This document shows positions 46,812 to 59,200 of a stretch of 64,000 nt of DNA, piece after piece. The translations under genes were made by a program, and so were the position numbers. Origin of the DNA: Ricinus communis. Its lineage: Eukaryota; Streptophyta; Magnoliopsida; Malpighiales; Euphorbiaceae. Below the pieces are notes generated by a model. The model saw only the letters and a list, made by a program, of their open reading frames with translations, ran no database searches and was not told the DNA's origin. The stretch spans positions 15,438,001 to 15,502,000 of the forward strand of contig NC_063257.1 of the NCBI RefSeq assembly GCF_019578655.1, in the 5' to 3' direction. Every line of letters begins with the position of its first letter. The stretch's first letter is position 1.

Positions 46812-47027
46812 TTATTCTATAATTCTTCTAAAAACTTTTGCGGACTGACTTGGAAAGTTGCCTTCAATTGCTTTCAGAAGATTAGGACTAATAACTGGAG
46901 AGCAAAAATCCAAATTCTGTTTCAGGTTTTGGAAAATATGGAAAACTACCTTAGTGTTCGTAGTGAAATACTTTTTCTTTTCTTTTTTCCATAGGCGAAA
47001 CTTGTATTGAATCTGTTCACAACCCAT
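46812..47027 (-). pseudogene. Possible coding fragment, unrecognised
   Basis: A 71-codon frame begins MGCEQIQYKF and ends FPSQSAKVFRRIIE. Its base composition is less AT-biased than its surroundings, which is why I list it. I recognise no family, intron border or partner exon; it may be a chance frame in transposon sequence. Confidence 0.25.
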
Positions 47028-47067
47028 ATGCGGTTGATGTTTGACATTTCCCTGCCCGCATATGGGT
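47022..47067. repeat. Perfect 12-bp inverted repeat, 22-bp loop
   Basis: ACCCATATGCGG (47022-47033) is mirrored by CCGCATATGGGT (47056-47067). It is GC-richer than its neighbourhood and can form a hairpin. It overlaps the start of the frame at 46812-47027. Confidence 0.8.
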
Positions 47068-48190
47068 GAGCGGCATGTTACTGTTAGCCTAATCTTGAAT
47101 GCAGTGATAGAAAGGCCATATGATCAATAAGAGTCGGTACCATACTTAAGCTTACCCAAGAGATTGGAAACCATACTTCAATATAATGAATGTAATGAAG
47201 TGACAGAGTGACACGATGTTGGCCTAAGGCCTTCTCTAGCCAAATGTCGGAGCAAATTGCGCGGCTAATACTAAAAATATGAATCTAATATTCAATTGGT
47301 ATTGATAATATTATTTCTTTTCATAATAATTATTTTTATTTTTGTTTCAATTGATTGGTACCTACTACTTTCTTATCTATTTTTTCTAGTGTGGCTGATA
47401 AATTCATATTATGTTTATATAATTATGATATTTTAGTAGTTTATTGATATATTTTATATACATAATATGTAGGAATATGTGATTTTTACCTTACTTTAGT
47501 TTTTTTGTTTAATTTTAGAAAATAATAGTCAAAGATGAGAATTTGAGCTAAAAATACATAAATGTGCTTTTAAATGAACTACAGCTATAAAAGGCTTAGA
47601 AATAAGACATGTGGACTATCAATAGCGTGGGCCTAACCGAATTTATCAAGGTCCATGAAGAAAAAATTAATTAGTTATGATGTAATTAATGAATAATTAT
47701 ATTTTAAGTTGTTTATTTTGTTAGAACAATAAAGAGATAACTATAGTAGTTATATACTGAGAGAAAGACTCTAAGAAACAGAATCTCTATAAGAAATAGA
47801 TGTTAATTACACATGGGAGGCTTTTACTATTCTCTCTGCAGGAATTTCTACAGTTCATCATCTTCTACATCTAGTTAGTCTTTTTGCATTTTTTTTTTTT
47901 AAGAATCAAAGAAGCTTTTTAAAGACGTGGAGAGTGAGAATCAATTTTTTTCATTCCTTGAAGAGCCTTTAGATTTTGAGGGAGTTTTAATTTTCTGCTT
48001 TGTATCTTATGTCTTTCTATTTAATTACAATGACCATTGGATTAAGTATGTCAGGCTAAGTTCCATAAATGTTTAGTTTAACTTTTTATTTATGTATGAA
48101 CCTTATATATTATGAGTTTAATGAATAATTTCTTTACTTTCATATATGTATTAGTTTCATTTATTATTATCGGTTGACCATCGTATCAAT
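47068..48190. other. AT-rich intergenic DNA
   Basis: I see nothing supportable here beyond low-complexity stretches, including a run of eleven Ts at 47889-47899. Confidence 0.45.
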
Positions 48191-48720
48191 TTAATAGTAA
48201 TATTTGTTATTATAATATAAATATATCCAAAAAAGAAAAAAAGAAACTCCATTCCGACTGGCGATCAGAATTTCTTCGAATATGTTCTTGAATTCATTCG
48301 AGGCTACGTAGCATTCTACGGTTTTATGCAACATCTCTCTGAAGATTTTCTTCTCGGCTTGTCCAACTATTGGGATAGCCATTTCGAAACGATTAAAGAT
48401 CACCGAAGTAATGTCTAAACCCAACGATCACTTCTGGTTCTATTGTAACAAAAGATTCCCCCTCATCTGGGATCCCTGGGGAAGAGGATCAAGTTGGCCC
48501 TTGTGAACAGCTTGACTGACTTATTTAAAAAGATATAAGAGCCGATGGTTGAAAACATCTACAACGGAAATAAGAACTCTACCAACTTCATTTTCTCATT
48601 GGTTGAAAACATCTTTCCACCCGCCCAGGGTCAATAGACCGAGTCCAGCCAACAAGCTACGTTCTCCTATGCTTCCAGACATACTGAGCTCTACAGAATT
48701 TATGCGCTAATTGCGCATTT
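48191..48720. other. GC-richer low-repeat patch, unclassified
   Basis: An island of mixed composition in AT-rich DNA, sharply bounded at both sides. A minus-strand frame at 48191-48424 (77 codons, with FNRFEMAIPIVGQAEKK and VECYVASNEFKNIFEE) and plus-strand fragments such as HFWFYCNKRFPLIWDP (about 48430-48475) look like decayed coding sequence, possibly of a retroelement gag-side protein. TGGTTGAAAACATCT occurs twice at 48545 and 48601. Confidence 0.3.
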
Positions 48721-50684
48721 CTTCTTTTTAATATTGAAAATCTCATTTTTTCGATGGATAAGGCGACTTTTTCTATTTTAGATTAAAAATATTAGAAAGA
48801 ACATCTTTACTTTAATCTATGTTGGTATAAGAAACCTAGGCTGTATCATTAGCTTGTGACTTGAGAAAAATGCACTTTACCATCTCATTCATTAGATTCA
48901 GACTTAAGAAAAATAAGGGGATTACTGAGTATAAGCTAGACTAAATGTTATTTTATCATATAGTTCACATTAATCATTCTAGTTGCATATTTATTTTTTA
49001 GTTATTTAATTTCTTTTATAAACCTTAAGATCATTCTCAAAACATTACTTTAAAGTGTTTAAATCTTTAGTATTTTGTGTGATAGTTAGTCTTTATAATA
49101 TATGCTTTACAATTCCTTATGAGATCGAACTCGTGGTGAACTTGCTCGTACTATCATTCGGTTCGGGCACTTGCGAGTACTAATTTAGACACATCAATGG
49201 CTTTTAGATTTGAATTTTTTTTAATTGATTTGCCACATTTATTCACTAATAATTTATTTTACTAAGCGCGTGAGCTCTATCTTTTTAAATTTTTTCAGAC
49301 TATATACATTTAAAGGTGAGTCTCATGTGCTTATTAGGATAATTTATTAGTGAGTTGACATTACTGATATCATAAATCAATTAAGAATATTTCATTTTCG
49401 ATAGCAAAAATTGATCAAAAAAGTAATAGATGCCCTTTAATTGAAACATAAATAAAAATATTAGTACCAAAAGAATCGAAATATTGACACCAATTAGATA
49501 AAAAGTCTAAAAACTTAATAACATCTGAGTAATTTATCCCAAATATCACTGGTTGGATTTCTTAGAACCATGCTCGCCCCGACCCGAACAGGAATCACTT
49601 CATATTCAATATAGTATGAGGACACTCTAGGTGAAACCAAAAAATATAATGAAGTGACAGAAAGGATGAGGGGGTAGGCATATATAGAAAGTCAATAACA
49701 TCTTCAAACATTAACAAATGCAGTCAGCACCACCAATATATCAATATAGCTAGCCTTCATTGCATCCCAATAATAATAGGAAGAAGTTTTTGGTACTGCA
49801 AATATGTGCAGGATTTTAATTGCCATCAGGCTGGTAATTCCACCCGCTGTGCTGAAAATGCACTCCATTCGTCTATACAGACAGCTAATTAGTTCCTAAC
49901 ACCAACATCATTAATTAAATTTCAGCCTTAACAGTGACAACGTTCCTTAATGTCTTACCTGCAATGACAAGAAACTAGATTAATAAATGTCATGCTTGGC
50001 CGTTGAGAGTCTGAAAATGAGAGAATCTGAGTCTGGTAGTGTCCCATATTACTTACAAAAGTGCACGACCGAATAGGCAGCAAGATTGTTGCAGAAAATG
50101 GTCATGTGATGCATATAAGTGTCTTGGACTTGGCTTGGCTACATATAAGAATCTAATTAATATATGAAGGGAACATGAAATCACAGAGGATATTTTAGTT
50201 GTGCAGATCCAAGTTTATATGCCGCGGCAGAAATAAAAATATATAAATATAAAGTGCATATATTAATATGTCATTGAAAAATTGATATAAACAAAATCAA
50301 TAGCAAAAATAAAGCGAAAAATAAAAAACAAAGCTTATTAGAGTACTTTTCTCAGTTGTAAAGTTTTAAGAACAAATTAAGAATAAAAAATACCGCCAAA
50401 AAAAGTAAAGCCAACTTTTGAAGATTTATTTTTTGTCATAGTTTAAATTGAAGAAGTAATTTTATCCTAGCATATAAAAAAAATTATGTTCACTCATCTT
50501 AATATAATTAATATATCTAGTATCATCTTTTTTTTTTTTTGCGGTTAATTTGTATCATGTTTTAAAATTTTATTATTATTATATCAGTTAAAATTTAACA
50601 GTGTTTAAATTCAGTCAGCCTTTACATTTTTTCTAAAAGTATTTTAAAAGTAATGTGTCATAACTGCCCAATCTATCTATCTAT
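48721..50684. other. AT-rich intergenic DNA
   Basis: No gene, RNA gene or clear repeat is visible. The frames are short and compositional. Confidence 0.45.
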
Positions 50685-51319
50685 TAGGGCTGAATGCGAA
50701 TCGGTCCAATTCGATTTTTTTTTAAATTATCATTATTATACTAAATCTCGATTCTTTTAAAATTTGAAATACTAGTACCGTATCAAACATAAATAGTACA
50801 TACCAAATTGAATCAATTTTTCTGATTCAATACAATTCGGTTCGGTGCTATTTTCGGTTCTAATATTTAGAGAAAATATAACTTTAAACCTTACCTTTAA
50901 TCAAATACATTAAAAAAATACAATTGATATCTGAATGCAACTAATATGAGAATTGAAATTAGATAGAATTACAATCACATTCTTGAACAACTTGCTTTGC
51001 AATTTAGTCTACTTACAAATATAATAATTTAATGTTCAAATATCTACTATTGTAATATAGTTAATATTTTATAGGTATTATTTATATAATATATATAAAT
51101 ATTAATAAATATATGTAAAGATTCGGTTCTGCGATTTGATCCTGATCAATACAAAATAGTTAGGTTCTCGTACGGTTATTACTAAAGAACTAGTACTATA
51201 CCGTAATATTAAAATATTTTTGATCAGTTTAGTTTGATTATTTGGTTTTGGTACTTTTCGGTACAGTTATTTGGTTTAGGTGGGAATCACTGAGATTCAT
51301 GCTCAACCATACTATGTAT
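50685..51319. mobile_element. hAT-like MITE rich in CGGTTCGGT
   Basis: It begins TAGGGCTGAATGCGAATCGGTCC, the usual type of end for this class, and has CGGTTCGGTGC-type subterminal motifs at both sides (about 50845 and 51235-51275). CTATCTAT occurs at 50677-50684 and again at 51320-51327, a possible 8-bp target duplication, although both lie in CTAT-rich DNA. The right end is degenerate. The open frame at 51242-51427 crosses its edge and is not a gene. Confidence 0.6.
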
Positions 51320-51821
51320 CTATCTATATATATACTAGCACTTTGCTCATGCTATTGCATGATTATTTTATTTATTTTACATTTAAGAACTTTATTTTAT
51401 ATATTATGTAATTCAATTTATAATTAATATTAGTACAAAGATAATTTTTATTTTTATTTTACGATATTTTTATTTTTATTTATATTAATCTTTTATAAAA
51501 ATTATATAATACATTCTTATGAAATTTTTTTATTTTAATATATGTCTAAATAAATTTTAGAAGTATATATACTTATCAATTATTTTTTTTATCTATTTCA
51601 TTGCAGTAATAAGTTTTTATACATCCAAATAATAATTATTTTTAATAAATAAGATTGTTAAAACTTTTATTATTTATTATTTCTTTTCAATATCACATAT
51701 ATATAGATTGAAACTTTTTATTTATTTATTATATTAGACTAATAAGTTTTTCAATATGTCATAAATTTTTTTAACTATTTTTATGATCTAAATTTAAAAT
51801 TTCTATTATTTTACTATTTTA

Positions 51822-51826
<5 letters not shown>

Positions 51827-51879
<53 letters not shown>
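51827..51879. repeat. (TA)26 microsatellite
   Basis: A TA run of about 53 bp without interruption. Confidence 0.95.
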
Positions 51880-51881
<2 letters not shown>

Positions 51882-52091
51882 ACATATTTTATCAAAAATA
51901 ATAAGATTTATTATTAATTTTTAGTAGCTATAATAATTATTATACTATATAATAATCTTATATCTAAATAAGTCATAAATACTATATCATTATTAGCATT
52001 TAAAATCACATTTAATTCTTTTTAAAAAGTTTAGTTATATTTTTATGAATGTGTCATATGTCATTTTCTCACTAGAAAACAATAAGACCTA

Positions 52092-52095
<4 letters not shown>

Positions 52096-52122
<27 letters not shown>
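52096..52122. repeat. (TA)13 microsatellite
   Basis: A TA run of about 27 bp. Confidence 0.9.
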
Positions 52123-52819
52123 TATGGAAGTGGGTCTAATTTCTTACACATAAAATTTTTATTTTGACATGTATACTTATATTTACTACATGAAATTCAA
52201 ACTTATGTGTAATTTTATAATTTTTTCTATTAATTTAATGATTAATAAGTTACATTTCTAATTAAATACTGACCCTAATCCTAAAAAATAGCATATTAAT
52301 TAAATTTTAATATTATATTAACTAATATATAATTTTCTGATCACATAATGCTACTAATTGTATTATAAGAAGTAGTATATTAATTATACTTTAATATTAT
52401 ATTACCTAGTAAATTAGTTTTCTAATTGGATAATAATTCTAATTCTAGAAAATAATATCTTAAACATATTTAAATATTATGTTTAATAATAAATTAATTT
52501 TTAATTATATAATAAATCTTTAATCTTAAATATAGTAATATCAATTATATTGATATTATTAATTTATCTAATATTAAAATTAATTAATAAATATCTTTAA
52601 AATAATTTTTATATTATTGCACTAATTAAAATTTAAAAATTTAAAAAAACTTAAGAAAGGTATTTAAAAATAGTTAGTTTCCTATTATTTTTTAAAATAT
52701 TATAAATTAATATTAAATATTGAAAATCTTATTAAATTATATCTATCAATTTGATTTTATAATCGGAAATAATAATAACGGTCATGCAACGTATGTATAA
52801 ATAACTAGTAAATATTAAT

Positions 52820-53404
52820 TTTTAAAATATGATTTTTTTTTACATGTGTGTTTATATTTTGACACGTATAATTTTTATTTTGATATAGATATTTATTTTT
52901 GATATATGTGATTTAAGCTTATATGTAATTTTGTAGTTTTCTATTAACTTTTTGATTAATAAATTACATTCATAATTCAATAATGATGTTAATTATAAAA
53001 AGACATATTAATTATATTTTAATATTATAGTAAGTAATAAATTAGTTTTATAATTAGATAATAATATTAATTTTAAAAATTAATTTCTTAAATTATATTA
53101 TTAATATTATATTCACTAAAAGATTAATAATTAATTATATAATAGTTTTCAATTTTAAGAAATAATAATATCAATTATATTGATAATGTTGATTTATATA
53201 ACACTAATAAATTAATATATATTTTCAAAAGAATATTAATATTATTGCACTAATAAAATCTAATGTATTAAAAATTAGAAAAATATTTAAAAATATTTAA
53301 TTTGACTTTCTATTATTTATAAGGTATATAAATAAATATTAAATATTAAATATTTTATTAAATTTTATTATAAATTTGATTTTATAATTAAAATAATAAT
53401 AACA
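52820..53404 (+). repeat. AT-rich repeat, copy 3 (interrupted by solo LTR A)
   Basis: It is colinear with copies 1 and 2 up to AAATAATAATAACA. The remaining end (GTTGTGCAATGCAAGAGTTTAG) lies at about 56234-56260, beyond the solo LTR. The LTR therefore landed inside this element, close to its terminus. Confidence 0.7.
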
Positions 53405-54079
53405 TGTAATACCCAAAATTTTATTTTTAACAATAATAACAATATTAGTAATAACTAATAATGAATTTTTATTTAATTTAAATTAGTTTTATTTTGAGTA
53501 ATTGAATTGGGATGATATAAAATAGAATTTCAAAAAAATTAATTAAGTGAATTCCTTGGGGGACAAATTATATTTATATATATATAGGCCACACTTAATT
53601 TTCTCTCAATATGAATATATGAATCAAATATTACATTTGAAAGTTATGAAAGAAATAGTAGATAATATTTTTATAAAATAATTTATTAGGGAATGATAAA
53701 TTTTAATTAGCAAATGGTGTTGATTTAAATTGGAAAATAGTTAATAAATTGATTATTTAAGTTAATTAAATATTAGGATTAATTTGACAATTAGTTATGA
53801 AATAAAGGCTAAAAGTATGATTGCTTTAATATGGGGTTTAAATGAGAATTTTCATGGTTGGTATTTTTGTAATTAAATATGTCGGTAAGGGCATTTTAGT
53901 AATTTTACCATTAAAAGCAAGGGTAATTAAGTAACTCTCTATTTTTAATAATTTTAATTTGGCCCAAATTAAGTAGTTAGGGACTTAATTGAAATGCTAT
54001 AGAAAAGTTGGAGGGTTAAATAGAAATTTTATAGGAGAAAATTGTTAATAATTAAAAAGAATGAGGGACTAAATGGTTA

Positions 54080-54679
54080 TTAAACAAAAGTTGGAAGACC
54101 AAGTGGCAATAAGGAAAGAAAGAAAAGAGAAGAGTGACGGGAAGAAGAAGAAGGAGAAGGAACCTTCGGCTGCCGTCCATGGTAGACAGAAGAATTGTCC
54201 GTCTGGGGCGCGGCGAAGCTGGCCGGAGGTGCAGCGGAGGCCAGCGAGCGTGATGGCATCAGCAGCAGCAGCTCTAGTAGGCGGCGGCGGCGGCAGTGAG
54301 CAGCGAAGAAAGCAGCAGTAGCTTTTCGACGCCATTCAAGGCGTTCCCGATAATGGCGACAGGTGATTTCGGTGGCGATCAACTCGCCTGAGTGTAGGCT
54401 TTCTTTTGGGGGCAGTAGCAGCGTTGAAGGTGGCTGGAGGAGAGAGTTCCAGCGAGATAAATAGTGTAGGGGCGGCATGGATTTTAGGCTTTTTTCGGCA
54501 AGTTCCGGCGAGGGATGGCCGATTAGAAGACATATCTGGGCTCCCCTTAGCTCAAGCTTTACAATAGCACTAGTTTTGCAGCGATCGGACTCCGCTTGAA
54601 AATCGATGGCCGAGATCGTCCGTGGATTTCTCCAGATGATCCGGGGTTGGACCGGAGGATCGGGTGCTAGAATCATCAT
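54080..54679 (-). other. Antisense open frame in the GC-rich core of solo LTR A
   Basis: A 199-codon frame runs antisense to the LTR. Part of it (RTISAIDFQAESDR, then GELIATEI) aligns in the same frame with the frame at 62007-62345 in the other LTR. The GC-rich composition makes stop codons rare, which alone may explain the frame. There is no recognised domain and no evidence of expression. Confidence 0.3.
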
Positions 54680-55344
54680 CTACGCGTTCTCTCGAGTCCG
54701 TAGGCGCACTCGGATCGTCAATTGGACTCCGGCAGCTGGAGGCGAGTCGACCGATTGATCAGCGTCTTAATAATTCTCTAGCTTGTTAGTTTTAGAGTTT
54801 GTTGATAAAAAATTATTTGATTAATTATAGTGTTGAACACTAGAAAAATTATGTGAGGATTGATTGTCGAAATAATAGTATATCGAACCATCTGCCAATA
54901 ATTGTAATATGTGATGTGTTGAGAATCGGGAAAAATGTTGTAGTTTTGGTGGCCCAACTCTCGTTTATTAATTGTTGAATATTAGAAGTGTTTCTGGCAG
55001 GTCCTGGACCCGTTATACGGGAGGTAGAAATTTGTATTTAGAGGAGGTTTTGCCGAATTCTCGTTCGAATTTATCCGAGTCGAAATTCTTAGATAGTAAG
55101 TCCTAGGAGTCTAGGCCTAGGGTTATTTGTTAAATGGTTTACTTTTATTGATTGAATTGTTCCCGTGATTAGATAATCCGTAATTTCAGCTCGCTCCACT
55201 TGAGACTTAGGAGCAGAGCAAGGAGGTCGTCAAAACTGTGAGTTAAAGTCATATATCTGCTGTACATGTGTCATATGCTAAAATTTTATATAGCAATTCT
55301 GATTAAATAATTTAAGATTTAAATTATTTATTTAATTACTATTC

Positions 55345-55367
55345 ATATATATATATATATATATATA
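55345..55367. repeat. TA microsatellite inside solo LTR A
   Basis: A TA run of about 23 bp that is absent from the matching place in LTR B. Confidence 0.85.
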
Positions 55368-56269
55368 ATATCATTTTCTACATTATTGACAATATGAGTT
55401 GCATCAGGACCGCGGGCGCACCGGTATGAATCTGAGACAGGTAGAAAAAGATAAATTTGGGACTTACCCTGGTCGAGTTCAACTCTCTGGACTGTGTAGA
55501 GTGTGTTTGCCGGAGTAAAGGTCTATGGTCGAGCGTTGCTCTTTAGGCGCCGGTATTATTAGAAATTAAGTGACCAGACTGGATTTAAGGACCTTGGTCG
55601 AGCTTCCCTCTTTGAGCGCCAGTCTTGTTGGAGTGAGAGAGCCTAAAGGCTAAGACTGTTAGTGTTGGGAGTTAGGGTTCTACTAAAGTATTCGTCCCGT
55701 AGTATGTAAAATTTATTTTATAGAAGCATGGCATGACATGTGTTTTTGCATGACTTAGTATTTTATTTTAATTAAATGAATGTTTATTGAAGTGATTGTA
55801 TTCGTTTTTGGATATATAATTTTAACTCACTCTCTCGACTGACAGTCTCAAATTTAACTGTTTTTCAGGTGTTTGTTAGTTTCCTGCAATTTTCTTTTCT
55901 TCAGCAGTCCGACTCCATTTTCGAGTTAATGTAACTATTTTATTGGTATGTTGACTTTTAAAATTCTAGATTCTTCGCAGTAGAAAATTTTAGAACTTAT
56001 CATTTTGTAATGGCATGTAAATTCAGATTTTGCCTAATTATGCTGGCATATCGAATTAAATATATAGTATCTGGCGGTTAAGGTTAGTTATGGAATAATG
56101 CTAATGGACAGAATCTAGATTATATCTTGATTGAGTTAGTGAATTGTCAGATTTGCTATAGATTTCGGTGACTTTACGTCTATCAATTTCCTAGCACCGA
56201 TCACGGGCCCATAAATCGGGTCGTAAGATACCAGTTGTGCAATGCAAGAGTTTAGAAGTAATTATTTTA

Positions 56270-59200
56270 CTAAAATAAGACCCCATAATTGACATTATAG
56301 AATATTGTATTTAAGCAGCAGTTGGCGATAGTTTTTGCAACAATGTCTAACTTAGGAACTACTTACATAGTATGCCTAATTAATGGCAACGAAAATGCCT
56401 ACTTATTATAAAATTAAAGCTACAATTGCTTTCAAATACATAAAAACTAAATGAAAATACAAAATATAATTAATTGAAATTCATTAATATATAAATGCTT
56501 AAAATATAAGATAAGTTATAAATAAGTATACCCAATAAATCCTGGCCTAGATTATAAATTTCAAAGAGTTCAAGTAAAAAAAAATTAATTTAGTTTTTTA
56601 AGAAGTGTCCTAATAAAATTATAAATTTTAGTAATTTGTGGAAGATTGGTTTGAGTAAACAATCTCACTATAGACTTTTAGATTTTATTAAAAAGACCAT
56701 TTTAGATTTTTTTTTCAATTGGTAATAAATAATCTTTATTGGTTTAGGTATATATCAAAAAGGTAATGTCCAGAATATAACAATTATGATATGAATTTAA
56801 TAGTTCAATTGGTGAAAAATTGTAATATGACAGGTTTTTTTTTTTTTAAATATTGTTCTTGATAAAGAAATATAGCATTCATATTGTGAGTAGAAAATTT
56901 AAGTACATATGATATAATAAAATAAAACTCATAATCCATATATGAAATTATAAATAATATTATATAAAACAATGCTTGAGATAAACATACAAGAAAAAGA
57001 AGAATAAAATAGCGAGAGCATATAGATTAATTTTATTCTTAAATGGTTGAATAGTAGAAAAATAATAGTTAGTATAAATAAAAGTATAATAATAAAGCAA
57101 TTAACATCCAGAAAAAACACAAAAACTTACTAATCTTAAGTCTTAAATAACTAAAACCATATTAAGGTTTTTGTTTAAGAAGAAGGCAGAAATGGATATT
57201 ACATGACTAAAAGATAAAAGATCATCTAATATATATACAACTTATATTTTTATCCATAACAAAAACAAAGGGTAAAACAGTTAAGAAAAATCAGTTCTTA
57301 CAGTGCTCAAAAGCCCAAAGTGTGTAATAAAAAGGAAAAATTGCAAACTGGTGTTTTAACTTTTTCATTGTTTCTATTATAATGTCTATATTGTTTTTTA
57401 TTTTATTTACTTAAGTATTTAAATTTGTTAAAAATATTTAATATGATGTCTCTAACTACTTTTACAAGTTAAAATGTGCTTATGTGTTTTACTTTAAATA
57501 GTAAATTGATTTAAATATCATCTTTTAAAATAATTTCATATTTTTTTCTTTTTTCTTCTTTTTTATTTTCTTATTTTTTATCTGTTTTCAACCTTTTTCT
57601 AATTTTATTTTATTTTTCAAGACATTAAGAAAAAACTTTTTCTCATTCATTCACATAAAAAATTAAGAAAATTAAACACTATTCTTTTTTATATTTGATT
57701 CTTTTACATTCACCTCAAAATACAAAAAAGTAATATATATATTATTTCAGTTCAAAACAATAAAAGCAAAACGAGAATGAAATACTAAATTATTTAGAAA
57801 AAATAATTTTTAAGAATTAAGAAATGAGAAGTAAATAATTTTAAAAAAATAAACTAAAAAGAAATTAAAAAAATTAATCCAATATATTTAGATTTTTAAT
57901 ACTAAGAAAAGATTTCATCAAAAATAATAAAAAGAAGATAAAAGATAAATAAGTAAGAGGAAACAAGAAATAGAGAAATTATTAGTAATGAAAAGTAAGA
58001 ATATTTGATTTATTATATATGTACAATAAATTAAATTATTATTTAATCTGTAAAATTTATGAAAAATATTATAATATATAAATAAAAAATTAGTTTAAAT
58101 TTAAAGAATTAAAAAACTAAAAAAAAAAACTAAATTTATAATTATTCCTAAACATATACCAACAAACTCATCATAGGGATACATAAAGCATCAAACTGAC
58201 GTGCACAGTAATACAACCAACATCATCCACTAAAGTTGAAAAAATATGTACAACTAAAGAATAAAAAGAACAATATAGAGCAATGATAGAAATTTCAAAT
58301 ATGAATCTATTAAATTTTCTTTATAAAACATCTGTCACTGTGTATCAAGAAGTCAAAATTAAAAAAGAAAAGTCTCTGCAATCGACACATCAAACAAACT
58401 CCCGCTAGCAAGAAAAACACTATCAATCTAAAAAATGACTCTTATTATTTCAAAAGGCAACCATTATCAAACCTAATAAAAGAGAAGTAAAGTATAAAAT
58501 GTATGAGTATAATCCTAAGATTTGATGGAACTACAAATTTGGCATACTAGGTATGCCTTAAATAATATATCAAATTTTTCATTCCTACCCAACCAAGGAA
58601 TTGAAATGGCAAATCATACATAATAACAACTTCTAACTCCTTAATCTTTTAACTCCTTAACCTCGTCTTTTTCTTCTATGTTAATTGTCTCTCTATCAAT
58701 CTTAATAGAGTAATTTTCAGTATTATTTACGAAAATAAACAAAATTACCATGTATGTAAAAAAAAAAGAAAAAGATCTACATATGAACAATTTAAATCTA
58801 CAGCTTACTCATCAAACATAGAGATGTATAATTTTAATGGCAATCAAAACACATTCTTTCTTTATTCTCATCTCTTAATTTTTATTTTATTAAAGCATAC
58901 ACAAATATGAAAGTAAAAGCTTAGTTCTGCCTTTGGAAAAAAATATAAAAGTAAAAACCTTTATGATAGCAAACTTGTTATCATTTTGTATGTAAGTGCA
59001 ACACATATAATAGACAACTTATTTATAATTAGTACACATTACCTTTTACATAAGTACCTACAAAGCCATTAGTTTTACTTGCCAATAATGATATTCTTAA
59101 AGTAGCAGAGCATTTGCGATCAAGTACAAACATATAATGCCTTCACCCACAATTTTTAATTTTTAAAGAACATTCATAAATGTGGTTTTTCTGATTAAAT

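Larger units (their letters stand above)
51333..52810 (+). repeat. AT-rich TACTAG-end element(s), copy 2
   Basis: The left end TACTAGCACTTTGCTCATGCTATTGCATGATTATT and the right end, reversed, TACTAGTTATTTATACATACGTTGCATGACCGTTATTATT are imperfect inverted repeats. The right ~630 bp (52180-52810) is colinear with 45250-45849. It may be one 1.48-kb element or two joined ones. It holds two TA microsatellites and no reading frame. Confidence 0.6.
53405..56228 (+). mobile_element. Solo LTR A (TGTAATACCC family)
   Basis: It is 2,824 bp, from TGTAATACCC to GGGTCGTAAGA; the last bases correspond to the ...GTCGTGACA type of end with changes. Target duplication TAACA (53400-53404) and TACCA (56229-56233), one mismatch. 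It has no polyprotein on either side, and the interrupted AT-rich repeat continues after it, so it is solo. An AT-rich first part is followed by a GC-rich core (about 54120-54770), a GGCAGGTCCTGGACCCGTT block, two CTGGTCGAG...CTCT...GCGCC modules (55470-55650) and an AACTCACTCTC...GACTGACAGTCTC block. Such LTRs are typical of large Gypsy elements. The lineage was not determined. Confidence 0.88.
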
